The notes under the pieces were generated by a model. The model was not told the origin of the DNA and did not search any database. It was given only the letters and a program-made list of their open reading frames with translations. Of a stretch of DNA of 8,353 nt, positions 1 to 4,950 are shown piece by piece. This DNA comes from Nitrososphaerales archaeon TH5895 (GTDB taxonomy: Archaea; Thermoproteota; Nitrososphaeria; Nitrososphaerales; Nitrososphaeraceae): positions 1 through 8,353 of the forward strand of contig JAATVS010000266.1 in assembly GCA_014523695.1 (NCBI GenBank), in the 5' to 3' direction. Every line of letters starts with the position of its first letter. The stretch's first letter is position 1. A program made the position numbers and the translations under genes.

Positions 1-2
1 AT

Positions 3-59
3 AAGATTGAAAAGGTCATAAAAAATGGTAAAAAAAATGCGGTAGTTAAGGTAATTTGA
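3..59 (+). CDS. C-terminal end of an unidentified protein (partial)
   Basis: The frame is open from the window edge to a TGA at 57-59 and encodes 18 residues rich in lysine, valine and isoleucine, ending in NAVVKVI. The composition looks like the last beta strand of a real protein rather than noise, and the stop lies 13 bases from the 3' end of the convergent ferredoxin gene, a normal arrangement for two genes meeting tail to tail. The family cannot be named from so short a tail. It could still be a chance open frame, because the stretch is very A-rich. Confidence 0.4.
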   Translation, partial: KIEKVIKNGKKNAVVKVI

Positions 60-72
60 TTACTCGGTCCGA

Positions 73-366
73 CTAACCTTCTTCCCAACCTTTCTCAAAT
101 ACACCATTCTTGTGGAGAGGAATCGGTTGACCTGAGGTGTATTCCATAGGTCTCATCCAGAATATCGCATGGGTAGGACATACCCCTAAGCATGCGCCAT
201 CTGATATACATCTTTCAGGGTAAAAGATGAATGCTTTTCCTCTTTTCCATCCTTCCACTGGCTTTACTCTGAGCACATCTGGACCTAAAGCTGTACAAAT
301 CTCTACGCAGAGAGCACAACCAATACATCTCTGTTCGTCTATATCTGGGATTATGGCCATTGGCAT
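73..366 (-). CDS. Ferredoxin with two iron-sulfur cluster motifs, one containing Asp in place of Cys
   Basis: A 97-residue bacterial-type ferredoxin, a small soluble cytoplasmic electron carrier. The first motif is canonical, CxxCxxCxxxC at C14, C17, C20 and C24. The second reads C53-x2-D56-x2-C59-x3-C63-Pro, so the second ligand position is Asp. By analogy with known Asp-containing archaeal ferredoxins (for example Pyrococcus), this cluster may be a [3Fe-4S] or an Asp-ligated [4Fe-4S] centre. Between the motifs is an insert of about 28 residues; a 34-residue tail follows the last cysteine. No signal peptide or membrane segment is visible. An in-frame TAG lies two codons upstream of the ATG at 366, so translation starts there or at Met3 (ATG at 360). 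No Shine-Dalgarno site is seen; a TATA-like box at 401-408 predicts a short leader. The electron-transfer partner is unknown. Confidence 0.9.
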   Translation of the reverse strand: MPMAIIPDIDEQRCIGCALCVEICTALGPDVLRVKPVEGWKRGKAFIFYPERCISDGACLGVCPTHAIFWMRPMEYTSGQPIPLHKNGVFEKGWEEG

Positions 367-400
367 CTTCTAATTCACTAATGGTGCATCTCCTCAAGAG

Positions 401-408
401 TATTTAAA
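401..408 (-). promoter_or_regulatory. TATA-like box of the ferredoxin gene
   Basis: On the minus strand the sequence reads TTTAAATA. Its centre is about 39 bases upstream of the ATG at 366, so transcription would begin near 379 and leave a leader of roughly a dozen bases. Archaeal TATA boxes usually lie about 26 bases before the start point. There is no Shine-Dalgarno motif in the predicted leader. Confidence 0.5.
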
Positions 409-484
409 CACTATGTCAATTGTAAAACAGCGTTATATCAATGTAAAAACTGAAGAAATAAAAAGAGCGGGTGCAAAAAGCTAC

Positions 485-492
485 TAAAAAAA
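485..492 (-). terminator. Poly-T transcription terminator of the 72-residue gene
   Basis: Directly after the stop codon at 494-496 the minus strand carries a run of seven T (opposite A486-A492), followed by a second T run about eight bases on. Archaeal RNA polymerase terminates at T-rich tracts without needing a hairpin, so this is a reasonable end for the small gene, separating it from the ferredoxin gene downstream on the same strand. Confidence 0.4.
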
Positions 493-493
493 C

Positions 494-712
494 TTATTTA
501 TTCATTCTAAGAACATCTACTTGTCCACTATGCAGCCAATCCTTTAGCTCTTCGTGACTTGGCTTGGCATCATGTTTTCCAGCCAAATGGAGATGCAATA
601 GTACATAGTTAACCTGATTTAGCAGTGGTTTGTTTTGCTCATCACCTTGTCGACTCTTCCTTTTCAAATCATCAGGAACAGTAGCCCACCATTCTTCGAA
701 TTTTCTAACCAT
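494..712 (-). CDS. Small conserved-looking protein of unknown function (72 aa)
   Basis: A 72-residue soluble protein with no cysteines, no signal peptide and no membrane segment. The N-terminal third is charged and aromatic (FEEWW, PDDLKRKSRQGD), the middle is a likely amphipathic helix with leucine and histidine (LLNQVNYVLLHLHLAGKHD), and the end has a second helix-like stretch (HEELKDWLHSGQ). This is coherent helical-protein composition, not that of an antisense shadow. A TATA-like box (minus strand TTATTAA, 734-740) lies about 26 bases before the ATG, predicting a leaderless message, and a T run follows the stop. I do not recognise the family; it could be a small nucleic-acid- or protein-binding regulator, but nothing in the sequence decides this. 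It is divergent from the methyltransferase gene across a 124-base spacer. Confidence 0.7.
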   Translation of the reverse strand: MVRKFEEWWATVPDDLKRKSRQGDEQNKPLLNQVNYVLLHLHLAGKHDAKPSHEELKDWLHSGQVDVLRMNK

Positions 713-733
713 ATGTCCAAATCCTATTGGAAG

Positions 734-740
734 TTAATAA
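734..740 (-). promoter_or_regulatory. TATA-like box giving a leaderless transcript of the 72-residue gene
   Basis: The minus strand reads TTATTAA with its centre near 737. Transcription about 26 bases downstream would start at 711-712, on the ATG itself. This matches the leaderless arrangement seen for the proteasome gene in this window. Confidence 0.45.
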
Positions 741-786
741 GCCTTTTGGGAACATCCAACATTTTATTTCACAGTATCGAGTTTGG

Positions 787-793
787 TATATTA
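787..793 (+). promoter_or_regulatory. TATA-like box of the methyltransferase gene
   Basis: The plus strand reads TATATTA, preceded by GG. Transcription would start near 816, leaving a leader of about 20 bases that includes the Shine-Dalgarno site at 824-834. It shares the 124-base spacer with the minus-strand promoter at 734-740. Confidence 0.4.
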
Positions 794-823
794 GTTGATT
801 ACAGATATTAAAACAAAAAGGTA

Positions 824-834
824 AAGGAGGAAGG
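824..834 (+). promoter_or_regulatory. Strong Shine-Dalgarno site of the methyltransferase gene
   Basis: AAGGAGGAAGG ends a few bases before the ATG at 837; the GGAGG core (826-830) is six bases from the start codon, the optimal spacing. This fixes the start and is notable because most other genes in the window appear leaderless or have weak sites. Confidence 0.75.
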
Positions 835-836
835 AT

Positions 837-1670
837 ATGCCTTTCAATAGCCAGGACCTGCTTAATGCATTTCAAGAATATCTAAAATTCGCTAGAAGTT
901 CGGATTATCGCAATCACGCACGATATATTTTCCCTTTCTTCGAAGGTACATACTTTACCTACCGCAAAATTGATGTATTACGGATCGTTACTATCGCAAG
1001 AGCAATAACCTCCGACCCACAATACTTGGACGTAGGCTGTGGATATGGAGACTTTTTAAATAAAGTGATTCAGCATATCCCCAGTGCAATTGGTGTAGAA
1101 AAAGACGCAACAATTTACTATTACTTGAACAGACCCAAACCCGAATACATTATTTCACTCCCAATAGAATGCGTTACCCAACCAATAGATGTCGCATTCA
1201 TTGGATGGATGGAGCCAGGGGTAGATTTTAGGCTTCGTGTAGCTGATATCGCTAAGTGTATCATAACTACGTTCGACGAAGGTGGACAATGTGGTATCAA
1301 TGGTGGTTGTGAATATGAAGAATTTGGATACAGCCGTGTTGCATGGTGGCGGACTCCATCATGGATCGATGTAAATCATGAATTAATGAATAGCTACTAT
1401 TCCCGACAATTGGCTAGCAACAGCCTCCTCAGAAATTCGCTGAGGGACCTTCGATCTGCTCACAATCTATGGTACGTATATGTTCGTGATGAATACCTGA
1501 AAAACAGAATCAAATCCCGCCTGATGAAATGGTTAAAAAAAGAAGGTCCCATTTCACAGGAGGAAAAATTTGAGTTTGAGCAGATACTTGATGAATGCGG
1601 GTTTCAATATAAAACCCAGCTACCTTCTATGCATTCGAGCGAAAAGCTATGGGAGGTATATTTTGATTAG
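837..1670 (+). CDS. Class I SAM-dependent methyltransferase, substrate unknown
   Basis: A 277-residue soluble protein. Residues 63-71 (YLDVGCGYG) are the glycine-rich motif I that binds S-adenosylmethionine, and the acidic residue E88 in IGVEKD is the usual ribose-contacting motif II. An N-terminal helical and aromatic segment (1-60, including RYIFPFFEG) precedes the Rossmann core. Where many RNA, DNA or protein methyltransferases have a DPPY- or NPPY-like motif IV, this protein has FIGWMEPGVD at 121-130. A cysteine/glycine-rich loop (CGINGGC, 152-158) and an aromatic SRVAWWRTPSW stretch (166-176) follow. The basic helical region at 198-235 could contact nucleic acid or another partner, which is inference. 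The start is fixed by the Shine-Dalgarno site. It is transcribed alone, with no partner gene in the same unit, so its substrate cannot be deduced from context. Methyltransferase fold is fairly sure, function is not. Confidence 0.82.
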   Translation: MPFNSQDLLNAFQEYLKFARSSDYRNHARYIFPFFEGTYFTYRKIDVLRIVTIARAITSDPQYLDVGCGYGDFLNKVIQHIPSAIGVEKDATIYYYLNRPKPEYIISLPIECVTQPIDVAFIGWMEPGVDFRLRVADIAKCIITTFDEGGQCGINGGCEYEEFGYSRVAWWRTPSWIDVNHELMNSYYSRQLASNSLLRNSLRDLRSAHNLWYVYVRDEYLKNRIKSRLMKWLKKEGPISQEEKFEFEQILDECGFQYKTQLPSMHSSEKLWEVYFD

Positions 1671-1692
1671 ATCCCCGGTTTCAAGTCTAATC
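1665..1692 (+). repeat. Inverted repeat overlapping the methyltransferase stop codon
   Basis: GATTAGA (1665-1671) and TCTAATC (1686-1692) are perfect complements separated by 14 bases. The left arm contains the TAG stop. It could fold in the mRNA as a 3' end structure; no T run follows, so it is not a classic terminator and may be coincidental. Confidence 0.3.
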
Positions 1693-1797
1693 GTCTGGGA
1701 TTGGCATTAAACGAAAAGCGCTTAAAGCAAGTGTGAAGCGAGTTTATTCGCAATAGGTCATATTGGTCTCACGCATTTCCAGCTTCGTCATGGAATA

Positions 1798-1920
1798 TTA
1801 CGGTGATCCGATAATATCTCCTGTATAATCCCCTACCAATCTCCTCGAATACCTGCTACTTTCTATCTCTACTTTATCCCGAATATTTCGCAAATAAATA
1901 TTATCAATAGATAATTTCAT
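1798..1920 (-). CDS. Possible small protein gene (40 aa), unknown
   Basis: Within the 284-base spacer before the AK6 gene, the minus strand has an ATG at 1920 and a TAA at 1798-1800, encoding 40 residues. The peptide begins MKLSIDNIYLRNIRDKVEIE and ends with VGDYTGDIIGSP; it is soluble, charged and without obvious repeats. No Shine-Dalgarno site precedes it and no well-placed TATA box is seen, so expression is doubtful. It would be divergent from the AK6 gene. I do not recognise it; it could equally be a chance frame in AT-rich DNA. Confidence 0.2.
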   Translation of the reverse strand: MKLSIDNIYLRNIRDKVEIESSRYSRRLVGDYTGDIIGSP

Positions 1921-1954
1921 AAATGATTTTAAGGTTTAATGGTTGAGTCGCTAA

Positions 1955-2542
1955 TTGGATGGTAATATTTCGGATTCATTTAGGTTAGTCATAACTGGGA
2001 ATCCTGGTGTGGGCAAACACACCACGGCGTTTGAGCTAAAAAAAATTTTGGACTTGGTGCTGATTGATATTAATGATTTGGCTGTTCAACATCATGCCTT
2101 TCTGCAAACGCCTAACTTAGAAATTGATTCAAGGAGAATAGCTGCTATTATTGAGTCTAAGCTGGGAGAATCACAAAGAACAGTCATAGTGGGACATCTA
2201 GCTCCTTATGTCCTAAAAAAGGAATGGATCGACTTAACAATAGTGCTGCGTAGGTCTCCATACGCCATTCTTAGCACTTTAGAAAGCAGAAATTATTCTG
2301 TAGAAAAGATTAGAGAAAATGTAGCCAGTGAAATTTTAGGAGTAATTTTGTACGACTCAGTTCAGTGCTTTGGAAAGGAAAAAATCGCAGAGTTAGATAC
2401 GACCCAAACTACATCGACCGAAATTTGTGAAAAGATAATTTCCCTAATTAAGGGCAACACGGGTAGAAAAATCGGGGTTGTAGATTGGCTATCACTGGTA
2501 AACGAAAGAGGTGATGTAGGACGATTCTTAGAATATTCTTGA
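1955..2542 (+). CDS. AK6/Fap7-type adenylate kinase, ribosome maturation factor homologue
   Basis: A 195-residue P-loop NTPase of the AK6/Fap7 family. These proteins have adenylate kinase and ATPase activity and, in eukaryotes and archaea, act with ribosomal protein uS11 in late small-subunit maturation. Visible family signatures are the P-loop GNPGVGKHTT (15-24), EIDSRRI (56-62), VGHLAPYVL (79-87), the VLRRSP segment (97-102) and NYSVEKIRENVASEILGVIL (113-132). The LDTT motif lies at 147-150. A tail of about 28 residues beyond the usual end contains VDWLSLVNERGD and ends FLEYS. Oddly, the residue after the P-loop lysine is His22 rather than the Mg-binding Thr or Ser, although Thr23 and Thr24 follow. 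The start is TTG at 1955: an in-frame TAA immediately precedes it and no ATG or GTG lies between it and the P-loop. There is no Shine-Dalgarno site, so a leaderless message is likely. Confidence 0.88.
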   Translation: MDGNISDSFRLVITGNPGVGKHTTAFELKKILDLVLIDINDLAVQHHAFLQTPNLEIDSRRIAAIIESKLGESQRTVIVGHLAPYVLKKEWIDLTIVLRRSPYAILSTLESRNYSVEKIRENVASEILGVILYDSVQCFGKEKIAELDTTQTTSTEICEKIISLIKGNTGRKIGVVDWLSLVNERGDVGRFLEYS

Positions 2543-2569
2543 TTTTATTAGATTGTTATATCCATTCAA

Positions 2570-2574
2570 TTTTT
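2570..2574 (+). terminator. T-run downstream of the AK6 gene
   Basis: A run of five T lies 28 bases after the AK6 stop in T-rich sequence, before the TATA box of the next gene. It is a plausible archaeal terminator, weakly supported. Confidence 0.25.
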
Positions 2575-2638
2575 ACCCGAGGAACTAGTCCTTCCCATCC
2601 CTGTGATATTTCTTAGCCTGGTCATCCTTGTAATTCAA

Positions 2639-2648
2639 TTATATATAT
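2639..2648 (+). promoter_or_regulatory. TATA-like box of the SmAP-tgtA operon
   Basis: The plus strand reads TTATATATAT, the strongest TATA element in the window. A start point about 26 bases on would fall near 2670, leaving a leader of about seven bases before the ATG at 2677. No gene promoter is possible in the two-base gap to tgtA, so this box likely drives both genes. Confidence 0.55.
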
Positions 2649-2676
2649 CCAAGTCTATACAGCCGGTGTAAAGATC

Positions 2677-3090
2677 ATGTCCACAGTGTTAATACGCAAA
2701 TTCGGCGAAGAAGCGATTCAGTTTCTTGGTAAAAAGGTTTCTGTAGAAACATCAGATCAGAGAGTATATAAAGGAACATTAACCGGCATCGACGAGAGAC
2801 TTGACTTGGTCCTAAATGACGTTGAAGGTACTGGAATACTGAAAATGATCATCAATGGTGTATATGTAAAGGAGATAAAGCTAATGGAAAAGCCCTTTGA
2901 TTTTAAAGCCCTTTCCGAAAGACTTTCCAAGGTTTTTCCTGGTCTTGTAAGAATTAGAGAAGATGTAGGCGCGATTATAGTTATGGATAAGATAAAAGTC
3001 ACAGAAACTGGGGTAGAAGAAGGATCTGGTTTAGCAGCCGATAGAGTCAGAGTAATATATGATGAGTTCATGAGGGAGAACAGGAAGTAA
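2677..3090 (+). CDS. Sm-like archaeal protein with C-terminal extension (SmAP3 type)
   Basis: A 137-residue protein. Residues 16-52 form the Sm1 part of an Sm fold (FLGKKVSVET, then YKGTLTGIDERLDLVLNDVE) and residues 58-69 the Sm2 strand pair (IINGVYVKEIKL). A second domain of about 65 residues follows, unlike the roughly 75-residue SmAP1 and SmAP2 proteins; a two-domain SmAP3 with a C-terminal domain is known from Pyrobaculum. Sm-fold proteins assemble into rings that bind U-rich RNA and tRNA. Here two typical uridine-contacting positions differ: Asp43 replaces the usual Asn in Sm1, and the Sm2 loop reads Asn60-Gly61 where Arg-Gly is common. RNA binding may therefore be altered. The gene overlaps nothing and ends two bases before tgtA, so the products are co-expressed; a tRNA-related role is an inference from that linkage. 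Confidence 0.85.
   Translation: MSTVLIRKFGEEAIQFLGKKVSVETSDQRVYKGTLTGIDERLDLVLNDVEGTGILKMIINGVYVKEIKLMEKPFDFKALSERLSKVFPGLVRIREDVGAIIVMDKIKVTETGVEEGSGLAADRVRVIYDEFMRENRK
3072..3087 (+). promoter_or_regulatory. Purine-rich ribosome binding region for tgtA
   Basis: The last codons of the SmAP gene contain GAGGGAG (3072-3078) and AGGAAG (3082-3087). The second lies five bases before the TTG at 3093 and can pair with the 16S rRNA tail, supporting translation from TTG within an operon message. Confidence 0.45.
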
Positions 3091-3092
3091 AG

Positions 3093-4670
3093 TTGTCCTT
3101 TGAGGTCAGATATACTGACCTAGCTGGAAGGATTGGGCAATTAAAGACACTGCATGGGGTCCTCGAAACTCCGGCCTTTCTTCCCGTGATACATCCCGCA
3201 GATCAGGTAATTCGTCCTCAGTTCTTGAGAGATTTGGGATTCAACGCTGTGATCACCAATGCATATATCACGCTTAAACGTCATAAAGAACAAGCAATAC
3301 GAAGAGGCATACATAACCTAATCGATTTTGACGGAATAGTAATGACTGATTCTGGCGGGTATCAGGTGTTAGAGTATGGAGATATTGAGATAGGGCCAGA
3401 AACAATGGCGAAATTCCAAATTGATATTAAAAGTGATCTGCCCGTGATATTAGACAGACCAACTGGCTATAGATTGGATTATGAGCGTGCTAGGGACTTT
3501 GTAGAAGAGACCCTCCTAAATGCCAGATCTACTGCAAATATGATTAAAGATCACCTCGGTCATCGGAATCAAATAGCGGCAGATGAAATGAGTGACATGC
3601 AGAGGCCGATTTGGGTTGGTACAATTCAAGGGGCCGAACACCTCGATTTAGTCAAGCATTCTACCGAAGAACTTGCGAAAATCGGATTTGATTTTTTTGC
3701 ACTCGGAAGTCCTGTCGAAGTCATGGAAGCTTATGATTTCCGCTTATTGGCAAAGATGATCTTAATAGCTAAGGAATCCATACCCAATAGACCATTACAT
3801 CTTTTTGGTGCAGGTCATCCATTAGCCATTTCCCTTGCTGTAACATTGGGATGTGACACCTTTGATTCAGCTTCCTATATTTTATACGCACGTGACAATA
3901 GATACATTACTCCGTATGGAACTGCTAAACTCAATGAATTAACCTATCTTCCTTGTAGCTGTCCCGTATGTAGTTTTATTTCTGTAGAGCAGTTTCGTAG
4001 TATGGATTACGATACGAGGACAATTCAACTAGCAAAACATAATCTGTATGTCTTGAAATTGGAGATCAGTATGTTAAAACAGGCGATAATGGATGGTAGG
4101 CTGTGGGAATATATAGTACAGAAAGCACGGTCACACCCCAAGCTCATGGAAGCATTGATTTACATAAAAAACCATCAAATTTTGGATTCTGGGACTAAGA
4201 GATTTAAAAACAAGGCGGCTTTTTTCTATGATTCAATAGATTATTACAGGCCGGAAGCAAAACAATACAGGGAGATGGTTGCCAGGTTTAAGTCGTCGAA
4301 GTCACGGGTGCTCTTCTATCCTGAACAAGACATAAAGCCGTTTTATTCTAGTACTCATTATACAAATCTTGTTAAGGAATATGAAGGATTTCAGATTTGC
4401 TCGTATAGTGCATTCTTGGGTATAATTCCGGTCGAAATATGTGATATTTATCCAGCTGCACATAATCTGTCGAATGAGCCTAATAATGACGAAGGCGAGG
4501 TAATGGAGAATTTGCGCGACGAAATCATTAGGGCCTTCAAGGCGTTTCTCAGTTCCAACGATTTTGAAGAAGTTGTAATTTATGGGAACAAGGCGGTTAG
4601 GAACAGTTTGAATAGGAACCCATTAAACCATAGTAACATAAGAATTCTTGAATATGAGGATGACAGATGA
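3093..4670 (+). CDS. tgtA: Archaeosine tRNA-guanine transglycosylase, apparently lacking the PUA domain
   Basis: A 525-residue TgtA, which swaps guanine-15 in the D-loop of archaeal tRNAs for preQ0, the precursor of archaeosine. The catalytic barrel shows TDSGGYQ (85-91, Asp86 the general acid/base) and CDTFDSASY (254-262, Asp258 the expected nucleophile). The zinc site is C288, C290, C293 and H316, with the same spacing as in the Pyrococcus enzyme. A loop near 155-168 is longer than in that enzyme. Residues about 400-525 match the C2-like region (RVLFYPEQDIKPFYSS, CSYSAFLGIIPVE, IYPAAHN), and the protein then ends. Full-length archaeal enzymes have about 580 residues and finish with a PUA RNA-binding domain, which I cannot see here or just downstream. 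The start is TTG at 3093: an in-frame TGA at 3063-3065 and no ATG or GTG between. It is the second gene of the SmAP operon. Confidence 0.93.
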   Translation: MSFEVRYTDLAGRIGQLKTLHGVLETPAFLPVIHPADQVIRPQFLRDLGFNAVITNAYITLKRHKEQAIRRGIHNLIDFDGIVMTDSGGYQVLEYGDIEIGPETMAKFQIDIKSDLPVILDRPTGYRLDYERARDFVEETLLNARSTANMIKDHLGHRNQIAADEMSDMQRPIWVGTIQGAEHLDLVKHSTEELAKIGFDFFALGSPVEVMEAYDFRLLAKMILIAKESIPNRPLHLFGAGHPLAISLAVTLGCDTFDSASYILYARDNRYITPYGTAKLNELTYLPCSCPVCSFISVEQFRSMDYDTRTIQLAKHNLYVLKLEISMLKQAIMDGRLWEYIVQKARSHPKLMEALIYIKNHQILDSGTKRFKNKAAFFYDSIDYYRPEAKQYREMVARFKSSKSRVLFYPEQDIKPFYSSTHYTNLVKEYEGFQICSYSAFLGIIPVEICDIYPAAHNLSNEPNNDEGEVMENLRDEIIRAFKAFLSSNDFEEVVIYGNKAVRNSLNRNPLNHSNIRILEYEDDR

Positions 4671-4703
4671 TATGTTAGGAATAGCAAAGATAAGTTTACC
4701 TGT

Positions 4704-4722
4704 ACAGGATTTTGGATCCTGT
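4704..4722 (+). repeat. Inverted repeat 34 bases after the tgtA stop
   Basis: ACAGGAT (4704-4710) and ATCCTGT (4716-4722) pair perfectly around a five-base loop. The left arm overlaps a ten-base palindrome, CCTGTACAGG, and the motif TTACCTGT occurs directly on both sides. It may stabilise the tgtA mRNA end or be a protein site. No T run follows it. Confidence 0.4.
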
Positions 4723-4745
4723 TACCTGTTACACATGTCCATATT

Positions 4746-4790
4746 AAGGAGGAGACAATTTTGGCGCGTTGTTGGAAGGATAACTGTTAG
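4746..4790 (+). CDS. Orphan Shine-Dalgarno site with nine-codon open frame
   Basis: AAGGAGGA (4746-4753) precedes a TTG at 4761 with eight bases between the GGAGG core and the start, an ideal spacing. The frame encodes only nine residues (MARCWKDNC) before TAG at 4788-4790. The same frame is then open again to 5018, but that part runs antisense to the proteasome gene and looks like a shadow. It could be a short leader-like peptide, the remnant of a decayed gene or coincidence; I favour a remnant or coincidence. Confidence 0.15.
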   Translation, partial: KEETILARCWKDNC

Positions 4791-4799
4791 AGTAATTCA

Positions 4800-4838
4800 A
4801 GTAGGAAAGCCTTGTCTTCGCTGGTGCTCTTTCCTACT
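4800..4838 (+). repeat. Ten-base-pair hairpin between tgtA and the proteasome gene
   Basis: AGTAGGAAAG (4800-4809) and CTTTCCTACT (4829-4838) are perfect complements enclosing a 19-base loop. Because it lies between convergent genes, the structure could form in the 3' end of either transcript. A uridine run is absent, so a bacterial-type terminator is unlikely. Confidence 0.45.
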
Positions 4839-4950
4839 GTCATCGTGTATTCAGGTCAATCAGTATTGGTGAAAATTCCATGTGGGTGGACCATATATCC
4901 GGGTATTATTTCTATCAGAGGTACAAGCTATCTACTTAACTTTGCCATAT

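Larger units (their letters stand above)
4671..4950. other. Spacer between the convergent tgtA and proteasome genes
   Basis: This 280-base spacer lies between two 3' ends, where little sequence is normally needed. It holds the palindrome CCTGTACAGG (4699-4708) next to GGATCC (4714-4719), a hairpin at 4704-4722, a second hairpin at 4800-4838 and an orphan Shine-Dalgarno-like site at 4746-4753. I looked for a detached or decayed PUA domain in all three plus frames and found no convincing match. Confidence 0.5.

Noticed and set aside
1671..1715. Possible tRNA 3' end suggested by CCGGTTTCAAGTC
   Set aside because: No five-base T-stem can be formed around the TTTCAAG loop, and there is no matching acceptor stem or anticodon arm upstream; the bases before it are methyltransferase codons.
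2757..3071. 104-codon minus-strand frame opposite the Sm-like gene
   Set aside because: It runs antisense to a clear Sm-fold gene, is serine/threonine-rich and low in complexity, and has no promoter or ribosome binding site.
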